A stretch of 64,000 nt of DNA, taken from contig CAJUQA010000003.1 of assembly GCA_910588375.1 (NCBI GenBank), positions 124,001-188,000 of the forward strand, given 5' to 3'. The DNA is from an uncultured Odoribacter sp. (GTDB taxonomy: Bacteria; Bacteroidota; Bacteroidia; Bacteroidales; Marinifilaceae). Shown here piece after piece: positions 8,658-17,366 of this stretch (its first letter is position 1; each line of letters opens with the position of its first letter). Both the position numbers and the translations under genes were made by a program. Under the pieces are notes generated by a model. The model made no database searches. It was not told the DNA's origin and worked only from the letters and a program-made list of their open reading frames with translations.

Positions 8658-10193
8658 TTAAAAAAATAAGGTTCTCTTTACTTTTTGTTTTTTTGACGTC
8701 AATGGTAAAATAATGTCAAAGCGGCTTCCCTTATCCAGCGCACTTTCCACCTCAATACGTCCTCCGTGAGCCTCTATAATCTTCTTCACATACGATAACC
8801 CCAAACCAAAGCCTTTCACATCATGCAAATTGCCGGTAGACACCCGGTAAAAACGCTCGAAAATCAGTTTTTGTTCTTTCGCTGCAATTCCTATGCCATT
8901 ATCGATCACACTGATAATAATTTCATCTCCTTTGTTACGGGTGTATACGCTGATTTCCGGTACTTTCACACAATATTTAATCGCATTATCGAGCAAATTG
9001 GAAAATACATTGGTAATATGCACTTCGTCCGCCACAATGTCATCCCTTTCCGCATCCAAATGTCCGAACAGCTGTCCTCCCTTATCTTCCACCCTCAAGC
9101 GGAATTTGGTCAATAAATTTTCAATGACGGCATTCAAATCCACATTTTTCAATTTCAACTTCATCCGGGTTTCGGTAAACAAAGCCGTCTGTAACACCTT
9201 TTCCACCTGAAATGTCAGGCGTTTGCTCTCATCCCGGATAATTCCGGCAATGTGATCTATCGTCTCCGGCGTCTGCTGCACTGCCCCGTCCTTTAACATC
9301 TGGGCAGCCAGAGAAATTGTTGCAATAGGCGTTTTAAATTCATGCGTCATATTGTTTATAAAATCATTCTTGATTGCAGACAACTTCTTTTGACGGATAA
9401 TGACCACTAAACAGAAAACAAAACAAAGCACCAGCAACAATGTAATAATCAAACTGGGTAACAATAACAACACAGAAGAGAGCGCATCCTGCATATGATC
9501 CGGAAAAATCAGATAGAGTGTCGCCTGGGCTTCCTTTTCCCCGAAAAACATTTTCCGGGTATACGTGTAGTCGGAATGTTTATTAAAAAAGCATTGGGAC
9601 ATCGTTATAAAACGGTCCTTTTCCTTAACGGCGAACTCAAATTCTGCGGTTATCCCGTTATTCCGCAATTTTTCGGAAATAACATTCCGTAAATTCATTC
9701 CTTTAATACGGTCTTCCACCGTCCGCTCAGGTTCCGAAAGTTTTTTCGCCAAAACCAGATCGAAATCGGTTCCCAACTCCTCTTTGATAGCTTGCCGGAA
9801 TTTCAACAGCGATGTCTGAAAACCGGCATTGTTCTTCTGTCCTAAAAACTCTCCGTTGTTGGCATCGCTCTCATCATAGTCTATCAGATTCAAAATCTGA
9901 TTCGGCACAATTTCCCCCTCATTCCCTATTTTTACCTTTTTGTATTTCCCCTTGACATCCACCCCCTTCTCTTCACTCTGTTGTTTCTCCGCCTCCTCCC
10001 TTCTCAATTCGTCCTGCTTATCTTTTTCCTCAATATAGGCAATAACCCCTGTCAACGAGCGATTCACACTATAATCAAACTGTGCCTTTTTTAATTTAAA
10101 GGCCGTCTGAAAATAGCGCGCCTGTATGTAAATCAACCCCAGCAAAGCCACCCCCAACACTACACCCAATACAATAATCTGCTTTTTTCTCAT
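8658..10193 (-). CDS. rprX: Sensor histidine kinase RprX
   Basis: 511 residues from ATG 10193; a TTG three codons earlier is a less likely start. There is one N-terminal transmembrane helix (about residues 5-27), a periplasmic sensor region of about 225 residues rich in charged residues, and a second helix near residues 250-275. The cytoplasmic kinase core follows: H-box FINNMTHEFKTPIATISLAAQML, N-box SNLLDNAIKYC, G1 VIDNGIGI and G2 GFGLGLSYVKKI. It should autophosphorylate and pass phosphate to RprY, encoded directly downstream. The large periplasmic domain implies sensing of an envelope signal; the ligand is not identifiable. Confidence 0.9.
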   Translation of the reverse strand: MRKKQIIVLGVVLGVALLGLIYIQARYFQTAFKLKKAQFDYSVNRSLTGVIAYIEEKDKQDELRREEAEKQQSEEKGVDVKGKYKKVKIGNEGEIVPNQILNLIDYDESDANNGEFLGQKNNAGFQTSLLKFRQAIKEELGTDFDLVLAKKLSEPERTVEDRIKGMNLRNVISEKLRNNGITAEFEFAVKEKDRFITMSQCFFNKHSDYTYTRKMFFGEKEAQATLYLIFPDHMQDALSSVLLLLPSLIITLLLVLCFVFCLVVIIRQKKLSAIKNDFINNMTHEFKTPIATISLAAQMLKDGAVQQTPETIDHIAGIIRDESKRLTFQVEKVLQTALFTETRMKLKLKNVDLNAVIENLLTKFRLRVEDKGGQLFGHLDAERDDIVADEVHITNVFSNLLDNAIKYCVKVPEISVYTRNKGDEIIISVIDNGIGIAAKEQKLIFERFYRVSTGNLHDVKGFGLGLSYVKKIIEAHGGRIEVESALDKGSRFDIILPLTSKKQKVKRTLFF

Positions 10194-10254
10194 ACCCCAC
10201 AAATATTATCCGTTTTTAAATTCATAAACCACACCGTCTCACGCCACTGATACT

Positions 10255-11280
10255 TCAGAATAAAGTCGGCTCCCAGTCCGTACGCCGGACATCTTTCCCC
10301 AAATGCTTAAAAGCCAGTTCCGTCACCTCACGTCCCCGAGGCGTGCGTTTTATAAAGCCTTCCTTTATTAAAAAAGGTTCATATACTTCCTCCAGTGTTC
10401 CAGCATCTTCACCCACTGCCGTAGCAATTGTTGTCAACCCGACAGGACCTCCTTTAAATTTCTCAATAATGGTCAGAAGAATCTTGTTATCCATCTCATC
10501 CAATCCATACTTATCGATATTCAAGGCTTCCAACGCATAACGGGTTATCTCTCTGTCTATTTGCCCAGTCCCTTTCACCATAGCAAAATCACGCACCCTT
10601 CTCAGTAAAGCATTGGCAATTCGGGGCGTACCCCGACTCCGGGAAGCTATTTCCAAAGCTGCCTGACTGGTAATTCCGATATTCAAGATGGCTGCCGAAC
10701 GATTGATAATACCCGACAAAACATCTGTGTCATAATACTCCAAATGGCAATTGATTCCAAAGCGGGCGCGCAAGGGAGCCGTCAGCAAACCGCTGCGTGT
10801 CGTAGCCCCTATCAGCGTAAAAGGATTTATCTGTATTTGAACGGAACGGGCTGCCGGACCTTTATCCAGCATAATATCTATCCGGTAATCTTCCATGGCG
10901 GAATACAGATATTCTTCCACAATCGGACTCAACCGATGAATCTCATCTATAAAAAGGACATCGTTTTCCTCCAGATTAGTCAGCAAACCCGCCAAGTCCC
11001 CCGGTTTATCCAACACCGGTCCCGACGTAATCTTTATACCCACGCCCAATTCATTGGCAATAATAGTAGACAACGTTGTCTTTCCCAATCCCGGAGGACC
11101 ATGAAGAATCACATGGTCCAACGACTCCCCCCGCATTTTGGCGGCACTGACAAAAATCCGCAGGTTTTCCACGATTTTCTTCTGGCCCTGGAAATCTTCA
11201 AAACTCAAAGGCCGCAAAGCACGCTCAAACTCCTTATCCGTTTCCTTTAAACTGTTATCTCTTATATCAAAATCCGTCAT
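10255..11280 (-). CDS. ruvB: Holliday junction branch migration helicase RuvB
   Basis: 341 residues. Walker A GPPGLGKTT, Walker B LFIDEIHRL, sensor 1 IGATTRSGLL, the arginine finger region RARFGI and the C-terminal winged helix (ending RTPRGREVTELAFKHLG) are all present and in family order. RuvB is the hexameric AAA+ motor that drives branch migration with RuvA. ruvA and ruvC are not nearby, which is usual in Bacteroidales. It has its own consensus promoter and is separated from rprX by about 60 bases. Confidence 0.96.
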   Translation of the reverse strand: MTDFDIRDNSLKETDKEFERALRPLSFEDFQGQKKIVENLRIFVSAAKMRGESLDHVILHGPPGLGKTTLSTIIANELGVGIKITSGPVLDKPGDLAGLLTNLEENDVLFIDEIHRLSPIVEEYLYSAMEDYRIDIMLDKGPAARSVQIQINPFTLIGATTRSGLLTAPLRARFGINCHLEYYDTDVLSGIINRSAAILNIGITSQAALEIASRSRGTPRIANALLRRVRDFAMVKGTGQIDREITRYALEALNIDKYGLDEMDNKILLTIIEKFKGGPVGLTTIATAVGEDAGTLEEVYEPFLIKEGFIKRTPRGREVTELAFKHLGKDVRRTDWEPTLF

Positions 11281-11298
11281 ATTCTACGCATCTGCGTC

Positions 11299-11329
11299 CA
11301 AAAATATAAAAACAATACCTCACCTCAAA
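11299..11329 (-). promoter_or_regulatory. Promoter of ruvB
   Basis: Minus strand: TTTG (11326-11329), a 19-base spacer, TATTTTTG (11299-11306). Both boxes match the Bacteroidetes consensus exactly. Predicted transcription start is near 11295, about 15 bases before the ruvB ATG. Confidence 0.8.
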
Positions 11330-11384
11330 GTGTTAAAATCGAAAAGTAATGCAATAATAAACAAATTAAGAGAAGATTAACATT

Positions 11385-12347
11385 TTACAATAATTGCCGG
11401 ATATCTTCCTCTATTTTCCGGATAGCCGGATATTTCCCGTAAGCAATGTTCCTTTTCAATTGCGAATCTACATTACGCCTGTTCTTATACAAAGCGGCAA
11501 TAGCGCCACGGGTACGCCGGTTGTGCTTTTCCCCTTTCAGCAACATTTTACACACTTCCCGACACAGGCAACTGATCATATCATATACATTATGTCCCCG
11601 CAGAAACAGATACGTCGTTTCGGGCAACACCCCCATCCGCGCATATTTCTCCCGTATCCGTTCCAAATCCGCATTCGGATATTTCCGCTCAAAATACATT
11701 ACCTTCCTCCTTACTTTCATTTCCAATTCCTCGAGCACCTGATGCCCGTTGTCACCGACAGAAAGCAAAGATTTCCGGGAAGTCATATTGATATACTGAT
11801 TAAACTCATACTTGTTAAAACGAACGGGATCCGATTTCAAAAAATAAAGATGCCAGATAAAAAGTTCATAGACAATACAGGAAAAACGGTTCAGAAATTT
11901 CTTAAAATCAAACAGCCGGTTCGGCACATGCGCAATCCGGCTGCACACCTCATCCAATCCGTCTGCATAACAATGATGATTTTCAAAAGAATACGTGTAC
12001 GTCTGCAAAATAAAATGCCTGGCATCTATCCCCTTCTCCTGCAACAGATAACGGTAATCACTGTCAATGCAGATAAAAAAATCCGGGCTCAAAGCATGGA
12101 CATATTTCAAACACTGCGTCACGCCGCACGTTTCGTGCCCGAACTCATTACGAGACCCCGCCAGAAAATGAAAACGGTCGTCAGGGCGGAAGTGTTTGAG
12201 CACCGTACTCCAGAAAACAATATCATCCTTGTTTTCGACATGCACCGCCGCCCGACACCGGAACATCTTTGCATCCGATGCAAAACGCCTTGCCAAACCG
12301 GCAAAATACTCCTCTCTGTTTTCACTGCCCGCACCTACACCAAACAT
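11385..12347 (-). CDS. DUF4435 TOPRIM-like protein (putative nuclease/effector partner of AAA ATPase)
   Basis: 320 residues. The N-terminal half shows DUF4435/TOPRIM-like signatures: HVENKDDIVFW (acidic Glu38), a D-x-D in FFICIDSDYRYL (Asp95, Asp97) and YSFENHHCY (Glu122). These resemble the metal-binding acidic residues of OLD-family nucleases and of AriB in the PARIS anti-phage system. The second half is basic and helical and has no recognised domain. It lies 38 bases downstream of an AAA ATPase gene on the same strand, the two-gene arrangement in which an ATPase sensor holds or activates a DUF4435 effector. Anti-phage function is inference from architecture. Confidence 0.7.
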   Translation of the reverse strand: MFGVGAGSENREEYFAGLARRFASDAKMFRCRAAVHVENKDDIVFWSTVLKHFRPDDRFHFLAGSRNEFGHETCGVTQCLKYVHALSPDFFICIDSDYRYLLQEKGIDARHFILQTYTYSFENHHCYADGLDEVCSRIAHVPNRLFDFKKFLNRFSCIVYELFIWHLYFLKSDPVRFNKYEFNQYINMTSRKSLLSVGDNGHQVLEELEMKVRRKVMYFERKYPNADLERIREKYARMGVLPETTYLFLRGHNVYDMISCLCREVCKMLLKGEKHNRRTRGAIAALYKNRRNVDSQLKRNIAYGKYPAIRKIEEDIRQLL

Positions 12348-12385
12348 ACTTCAACAATTTATACCCACCACCTCCTGCACATCCT

Positions 12386-13228
12386 TTATTCCCTGATTTT
12401 CACCAAATCCTCCACAAAAAACAACTTATCTCCCCACCCGTCACCAAAAAGACTGGGGGAATGAGTAGACGTTATAATCTGACAATGAGGATTCAATTTC
12501 CTGATTTCTTCAAACAAACGGTATTGCCACTCTATATGCAACGAAATCTCCGGTTCATCCATCAAAAGAATATAAGGCTGTTCCTCCATCAGAAACACAC
12601 GCAATAAAATAATCAGCAACTGTTTCTCTCCCGAAGAGAGCTTATACAACGGGATCGTCTCTTCCCCATCCTTAAATATCAAATGATTTGTATGCGGGTC
12701 TATCTCAATAGTTTTCTGAGTCTTGGCAAACAAACGGTTTACGGTATCGTAAAACATCTTTATCCGTTCATTAATTTTTCCCGCCTGTTCCGGAAAATTC
12801 GTCGCTTTCAGACGGTAATCCGAAAAAGAAGGCCGTTCTCCGCCGATATTATAGACTATATCGTGAAGTTCATTGTAAAGCTGGCTATACTCCTTACCCG
12901 CCTTAGGCTTATCTTTTATAGGAACATCAAACGTACTGATTTTCAGATAATGCAACGGTGACAAATACTTTTTCAATTCAGCAGCCGTTACTTTAGAGTC
13001 ATATTCCACCACAATATCATTTATCCCGACCTTCACCCCCACTCCGTATGTCTTCAAACGCTTCACATCTGCCGTAAAAACAGAATCGATAATATTGAAA
13101 AGAGTCGTTTTACCGCTTCCGTTAATCCCGATCAGGATATTCACATCCGGATTCAGATTGTCCCAACAAAAATCATATCTCTTCCAGACATTACAAATCT
13201 CTATGCTATGAATCAAATTTGCTTTCAT
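12386..13228 (-). CDS. AAA family ATPase (ABC/SMC-like, OLD-type)
   Basis: 280 residues from ATG 13228; a TTG two codons upstream is less likely. Walker A GINGSGKTT (residues 34-42), ABC-type signature KLSSGEKQLLIILL, Walker B YILLMDEPEISLH and the H-loop STHSPSLF define an AAA_15/AAA_21 ATPase of the SMC/Rad50/OLD group. The region between Walker A and signature (about residues 50-190) is short and lacks a long coiled coil. It is the first gene of a two-gene unit with the DUF4435 protein, as in PARIS-like or split-OLD modules. It diverges from the DUF486 gene about 95 bases away. Confidence 0.8.
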   Translation of the reverse strand: MKANLIHSIEICNVWKRYDFCWDNLNPDVNILIGINGSGKTTLFNIIDSVFTADVKRLKTYGVGVKVGINDIVVEYDSKVTAAELKKYLSPLHYLKISTFDVPIKDKPKAGKEYSQLYNELHDIVYNIGGERPSFSDYRLKATNFPEQAGKINERIKMFYDTVNRLFAKTQKTIEIDPHTNHLIFKDGEETIPLYKLSSGEKQLLIILLRVFLMEEQPYILLMDEPEISLHIEWQYRLFEEIRKLNPHCQIITSTHSPSLFGDGWGDKLFFVEDLVKIRE

Positions 13229-13288
13229 ATTCAAGGCCTTTTCACAAAGATATAAAACTAAAAACGAAAAACAGAATGATAAAAACTA

Positions 13289-13296
13289 TATTTTTG
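13289..13296 (+). promoter_or_regulatory. -7 box upstream of the DUF486 gene
   Basis: TATTTTTG matches TAnnTTTG and lies 27 bases before ATG 13324. No convincing TTTG is seen 19-21 bases upstream, so this is a half-supported promoter. Confidence 0.45.
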
Positions 13297-13323
13297 CAGC
13301 GATTTATTCTAAATACCAACACC

Positions 13324-13692
13324 ATGAAAGCACTATACACCATCCTGTTGCTGATTTTCTCCAACATATTCATGACCTTTGCCTGGTATGGACACTTGAA
13401 ACTACACGAAATGAAAATCACCAACAACTGGCCGCTTATCGGAGTTATCTTACTGTCATGGTCAATGGCCTTTTTCGAATACTCCCTCCAGATACCCGCC
13501 AACCGCATCGGCTTCGAAGGCAATGGAGGCCCCTTCTCTCTTGTTCAACTAAAAGTCATACAGGAAGTCATCACTCTGATCATCTTCGCCGCCTTCACCA
13601 TGATTTTCTTTCAGGGAGAAACCCTGAAATGGAACCACATCGCCGCCGCCGTTTGTCTGGTACTGGCCGTATATTTCGTATTCATGAAATAA
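13324..13692 (+). CDS. DMT-superfamily small membrane protein (DUF486)
   Basis: 122 residues from ATG 13324; the open frame extends upstream to 13219 but the added residues are not membrane-like and overlap the divergent ATPase gene. Four hydrophobic helices fill almost the whole protein (about residues 3-22, 31-50, 69-90, 100-120). Motifs such as FAWYGHLKL and the FFEYSLQIPANRIG block are those of DUF486. The family is a drug/metabolite-transporter-like group with no defined substrate; it would need to dimerise to form a pathway. Monocistronic, with a permease gene downstream under a different promoter. Confidence 0.8.
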   Translation: MKALYTILLLIFSNIFMTFAWYGHLKLHEMKITNNWPLIGVILLSWSMAFFEYSLQIPANRIGFEGNGGPFSLVQLKVIQEVITLIIFAAFTMIFFQGETLKWNHIAAAVCLVLAVYFVFMK

Positions 13693-13794
13693 AAACAAAC
13701 TCTGTAAAAATAATAGACGTCCGTTGTCTAATTACTTTACATACTTTTCACCTCTCATTCCGATAACATACTCATATCCATTGTTTTATAAACT

Positions 13795-13810
13795 TGGCAC
13801 ACTCTTTGTT
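13795..13810 (+). promoter_or_regulatory. Putative sigma-54 promoter of the FtsX-type permease gene
   Basis: TGGCAC (13795-13800), five bases, then TTGT (13806-13809). This fits the sigma-54 pattern TGGCAC-N5-TTGC with one mismatch (T for C at -12) and the required 11-base distance between the invariant -24 G and -12 G. The predicted start is about 14 bases before ATG 13835. An NtrC-type activator is encoded at 52279-53607. No equally good TTTG/TAnnTTTG pair is present here. Confidence 0.6.
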
Positions 13811-13834
13811 TTTTTCAAACAAAAAACAATTGCC

Positions 13835-16300
13835 ATGCAAAAGATATTTCTCAATCTCATTTTCCGCAGAATAAAAAGGAACAGGCTTTATACGACAGTC
13901 AACGTACTTGGACTGAGCATTGCTCTTACGGCCACCCTGCTCATATACAGCCACGTCGTCAAAGAATTTAAAACCGACCGTTTTCACCAAAACGGAGAAA
14001 ACATCTATCGGGTCAATCTGTCCGGAATCTTCTCTACCGCCTGGAGCGCTACCACCTGCGACGGATTAGGTCCCGCTCTGCAAAATGACATCTCCGGAGT
14101 AACACATTACACCCGTATCAACCGGCTACAATACCAAATCAAAGCATTGGAAGCCACCGACTATATCCAACCGGAACACTGTTTCGCCGCCGATAACCAA
14201 TTCTTCCAGATGTTCTCATTTCCGTTGATTTCAGGGAGCATACCCGACGAAACCCAAGAAGACTGGTGCATCATTTCTGAAAAATATGCCCATCTCTGTT
14301 TTGATAACGAAAATCCAACCGGAAAATTACTCGTCTTAAAACCTGAATACTCAGCCAGCAAACCCAAGGAAGTCCGTATCGCAGGAGTGATGAAAAATAT
14401 TCCCGATTGGTCATCCATACAGGCGGATATCATCTTAAACCATAAACATCGAGCCGCCGTCAATTATCTTTGGAATAATTACAACGTGGAGACCTACGTT
14501 CAACTTACTCCACACACCAACCCCCAAGACATATCTTCTTCCATCCCGGAATTATTTAAAAAATACAATCCCTTTTTCAAAGACCGGAAAGACCTGCAAG
14601 GAGAACTTCAACCGCTTACCGATATATATTTCGGCTCCTCGGGTATCGAATTCAGCTCATTCTGGGGATACATCCCCCACGGCTCCCGGTTACTTACCCT
14701 CATATTAAGCGGAGTAGCCTTAATTATATTCATATTGGCGGCATGCAATTACATGCTGATAAAAATGGCCAACCTTAATCAAGAACTTTCATTGCTGGCC
14801 GTCCAAAAATGTTATGGAGCCGACTCCCGTTCCATACACATGCAACTGGTAACGGAAATGGCATTGCAAATCTTTGCCGCATTACTCATAAGTATAGCCG
14901 GAGTCAAAACGCTGCATCCTTATTTTATCGGCATCATGTCGCCCAAACAGCCCTATCCCCTACAATTAACCTTTACTGAAATCAGCTTATACCTGCTTGC
15001 CATCACAATCCTGACCGGCATCATCGGTACAGTTCTCTATCTTTATACACAAAAGCACCTGACTTTACACACCATAAAAGACTTGACAAGCAAGCGTTCC
15101 GGACGTTACGACCTAAAGAAAACACTTGCCATCGTCCAAATGTGTATTTTCTGCACCTTGCTTTTCGTTTCCGTTATCGTGCTCAAACAAATGCACTATC
15201 TGGAAAACAAAGATTTAGGGCTAAACACCGAAAACACCTTTTGGATACAAATACCCAATTCCGCCCCAAACACCTTAAAAAACGAAATCTTACAAAACCC
15301 GAAAATCATTCATATCAGCAACAGTTCGGCCATTCCCACAGAAAGTATATCGCAAAAAAAATTTACACTTCCGGACGAACCGGAAAACACACAATACTGT
15401 AACGTCCTCCTCGGAGACCAGGATTTCCTTTCAACTTTCCGGATTCCACTCACAGAGGGAGAAAATATCAACCCGGAAAGTTACCGAAGAAATGAAGAAA
15501 TAAAAAACCTGTTCTACCAACAAAAGTACAAAGCCGAAGAACAGGGACAAACCTTTCCTGCCGAATTCCCGCAACTTGAACACCAGATACTGGTAAATCG
15601 GGAATTTGTAAAAAAATATCAATTGATACAACCCGTCGGGACCATATTATCAGGAAACTATAGCCAATATTACCGAATTGTCGGTATAACGGAAAATTTT
15701 AACTATCAACCCCTTTATAAAAACATCGAGCCCGTCATCATCTGCTACAATGCAGACCTTTACAACACAAGCAGCTTCAACCTCCATTATCAGGAAGGCA
15801 GTCGGGAAGAGGTACTGGATTTTCTCCACACCGTCAATGAAAAGCAGCCAACCCACTACAGCAGCTTAAACTACAATGAATACCGCTATTCCGATATTTA
15901 CGACAAAGACGTCGCCTTTATCCGGATGATTAACGTCTTTACCCTGATAGCTTTATTGATAGGAGGCATGGGAATATTCGCGTTCTCCGTATTCCTCGCC
16001 GAAAACAAAAAGAAAGAAATCGCTATCCGGAAAGTCAATGGAGCAACAGCATGGAAAGTAATAACATTACTAAACAGCAGTTTTCTGAAACGAACCCTTT
16101 TATCCTGTCTGATCGGTCTTCCCATAGGCTACTTCCTCATCCAAAAATGGTTAGAGAACTTCGCCTACAAAACCTCATTGGAATGGTGGTTGTTCGCCGG
16201 AGCCCTCCTCGTCTGCTCCATTTTCGTCATACTGATTATCAGTTTCCAAACATGGAAATCCGCCACCCTCAACCCCGTTGAAAGCCTGAAAAGAGAATAA
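13835..16300 (+). CDS. FtsX/MacB-type ABC transporter permease
   Basis: 821 residues from ATG 13835, where the protein begins with a short basic stretch and the first helix (NVLGLSIALTATLLIY); the frame is open upstream but that sequence overlaps the promoter region. Layout: N-terminal helix, MacB_PCD periplasmic domain to about residue 280, three helices, a fourth segment, a second periplasmic domain (about 450-670), and a final three-helix FtsX domain ending FQTWKSATLNPVESLKRE. This duplicated-FtsX form is common in Bacteroidetes. Such permeases work with a LolD/MacB-type ATPase in extrusion or envelope signalling; no ATPase gene is adjacent. The upstream sigma-54-type promoter suggests stress- or two-component-driven expression. 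Confidence 0.88.
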   Translation: MQKIFLNLIFRRIKRNRLYTTVNVLGLSIALTATLLIYSHVVKEFKTDRFHQNGENIYRVNLSGIFSTAWSATTCDGLGPALQNDISGVTHYTRINRLQYQIKALEATDYIQPEHCFAADNQFFQMFSFPLISGSIPDETQEDWCIISEKYAHLCFDNENPTGKLLVLKPEYSASKPKEVRIAGVMKNIPDWSSIQADIILNHKHRAAVNYLWNNYNVETYVQLTPHTNPQDISSSIPELFKKYNPFFKDRKDLQGELQPLTDIYFGSSGIEFSSFWGYIPHGSRLLTLILSGVALIIFILAACNYMLIKMANLNQELSLLAVQKCYGADSRSIHMQLVTEMALQIFAALLISIAGVKTLHPYFIGIMSPKQPYPLQLTFTEISLYLLAITILTGIIGTVLYLYTQKHLTLHTIKDLTSKRSGRYDLKKTLAIVQMCIFCTLLFVSVIVLKQMHYLENKDLGLNTENTFWIQIPNSAPNTLKNEILQNPKIIHISNSSAIPTESISQKKFTLPDEPENTQYCNVLLGDQDFLSTFRIPLTEGENINPESYRRNEEIKNLFYQQKYKAEEQGQTFPAEFPQLEHQILVNREFVKKYQLIQPVGTILSGNYSQYYRIVGITENFNYQPLYKNIEPVIICYNADLYNTSSFNLHYQEGSREEVLDFLHTVNEKQPTHYSSLNYNEYRYSDIYDKDVAFIRMINVFTLIALLIGGMGIFAFSVFLAENKKKEIAIRKVNGATAWKVITLLNSSFLKRTLLSCLIGLPIGYFLIQKWLENFAYKTSLEWWLFAGALLVCSIFVILIISFQTWKSATLNPVESLKRE

Positions 16301-16308
16301 ACATTCAT

Positions 16309-16342
16309 TTTGTTACGGTGGTAACTGTTACTGCCGTAACAA
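16309..16342. repeat. GTTACGG inverted repeat
   Basis: TTGTTACGG (16310-16318) pairs with CCGTAACAA (16334-16342) across 15 bases, which themselves contain GGTAAC and GTTAC. The 17-base block at 16309-16325 recurs with one change at 18454-18470. No T-tract follows, so it is more operator-like or repeat-like than a terminator. Confidence 0.5.
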
Positions 16343-16349
16343 AAAACAA

Positions 16350-16383
16350 ATGCCCTGTTTCTGCATATACAAAAACAGGGCAT
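16350..16383 (-). terminator. Terminator between convergent permease and lipoprotein genes
   Basis: ATGCCCTGTTT (16350-16360) pairs perfectly with AAACAGGGCAT (16373-16383). On the minus strand the stem is followed by a T-rich stretch (TTGTTTTTT), so it should end the lipoprotein operon; on the plus strand the tail is weaker. Confidence 0.8.
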
Positions 16384-16401
16384 TATAAATCAAATAAAAG
16401 A

Positions 16402-17364
16402 TTATTCTTCTTTTATCAAATTGAACTTCGTTGAAATTTCTTTCTGTTCAATAACCTGACGAAGATTAAAGCGTCGGCGCTGTGTCACATAACCTGCTTT
16501 CTCACAAATAACCTCAATCTGAACATTACCTGAATTATTAAAAGTCAAACCCTTAATATCAAACGTCTCTGTAGACTCGTAAGGTGTTGAACCCACAAAA
16601 TTCTGATTTGTACTCTTCACTTCGGATGTAGACGACACCACACGTGTATACACATCAGCACCTCTGGGTGCAGACTCAACAAACCAGCGGATAACCGTCG
16701 ATTCCAATGCCGTATTGCCATCTCCTGTAACTTGTTTATTTTTTTCAAGTTTAGGTGAGGAAGCCTTTTTGAGGAAGAAAGCTATTCTGTCCCAATCCAC
16801 ATCGCGAAGAGCATTGGCATAAGCTGTATTCAATGTCTGTGTTGCAAGCGTAAAATCATTGGCGCTGCCACTCCGGTTTGCACGTCCGGCAACCAATACA
16901 TTCGGATATACCAATGTCCGGTTTTGGTCGTAAGCTTCAATATTGAACTGAACAGTAGCAGACCAACCAATGCCCGACAGATAATTCACATTGAACTCTT
17001 TCAAAACCATCGTCAACATATAATCCGTCGAAACATCAGCATCTAAATTAAATCCCATCGTCCGCATATAACGCCGAACACTTTCCGGAATAAATGACAT
17101 CACCTCCGGATTCACCGTCACCTGCGGCACATGAATAGCACTGGCATCATACTTTTGCAACACTTTCGTATTGGAACGACCATCCTTTATATTAAGACGG
17201 ATTCCGTAATCCAAATTCACATACTTATTAGCGTCTGCATCCGCTACCAAGGCCAAATTGATTACTTTGGGCGTTGTCGTGACTATTTTACCCGCACCAC
17301 ATGCCATAAAAATGAACACAATACAACATATTGTGACATATCTAATATTCAAAAACTGTTTCAT
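16402..17364 (-). CDS. YajG-like lipoprotein with C-terminal PEGA-like domain
   Basis: 320 residues. A signal peptide ends in FIFMACGAG (lipobox with Cys about residue 22). The central region (about 30-200) has the pattern of YajG/LpoB-type periplasmic lipoproteins (NLALVADADANKYVNLDYG, then VRRYMRTMGFNLD and a series of beta strands). The last 90 residues (SAPRGADVY, GSTPYESTETF, ICEKAGYVTQ) resemble a PEGA surface-layer-like domain. Location is the periplasmic face of a membrane or the cell surface; function unknown. It starts two bases after the stop of the preceding lipoprotein gene, so the two are one operon. A decayed copy of part of this gene lies at 18274-18446. Confidence 0.7.
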   Translation of the reverse strand: MKQFLNIRYVTICCIVFIFMACGAGKIVTTTPKVINLALVADADANKYVNLDYGIRLNIKDGRSNTKVLQKYDASAIHVPQVTVNPEVMSFIPESVRRYMRTMGFNLDADVSTDYMLTMVLKEFNVNYLSGIGWSATVQFNIEAYDQNRTLVYPNVLVAGRANRSGSANDFTLATQTLNTAYANALRDVDWDRIAFFLKKASSPKLEKNKQVTGDGNTALESTVIRWFVESAPRGADVYTRVVSSTSEVKSTNQNFVGSTPYESTETFDIKGLTFNNSGNVQIEVICEKAGYVTQRRRFNLRQVIEQKEISTKFNLIKEE

Positions 17365-17366
17365 AA

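Noticed and set aside
11394..12464. 356-residue plus-strand frame opposite the DUF4435 gene
   Set aside because: Low-complexity His/Pro/Arg composition and full overlap with a frame that carries recognisable TOPRIM-like motifs.
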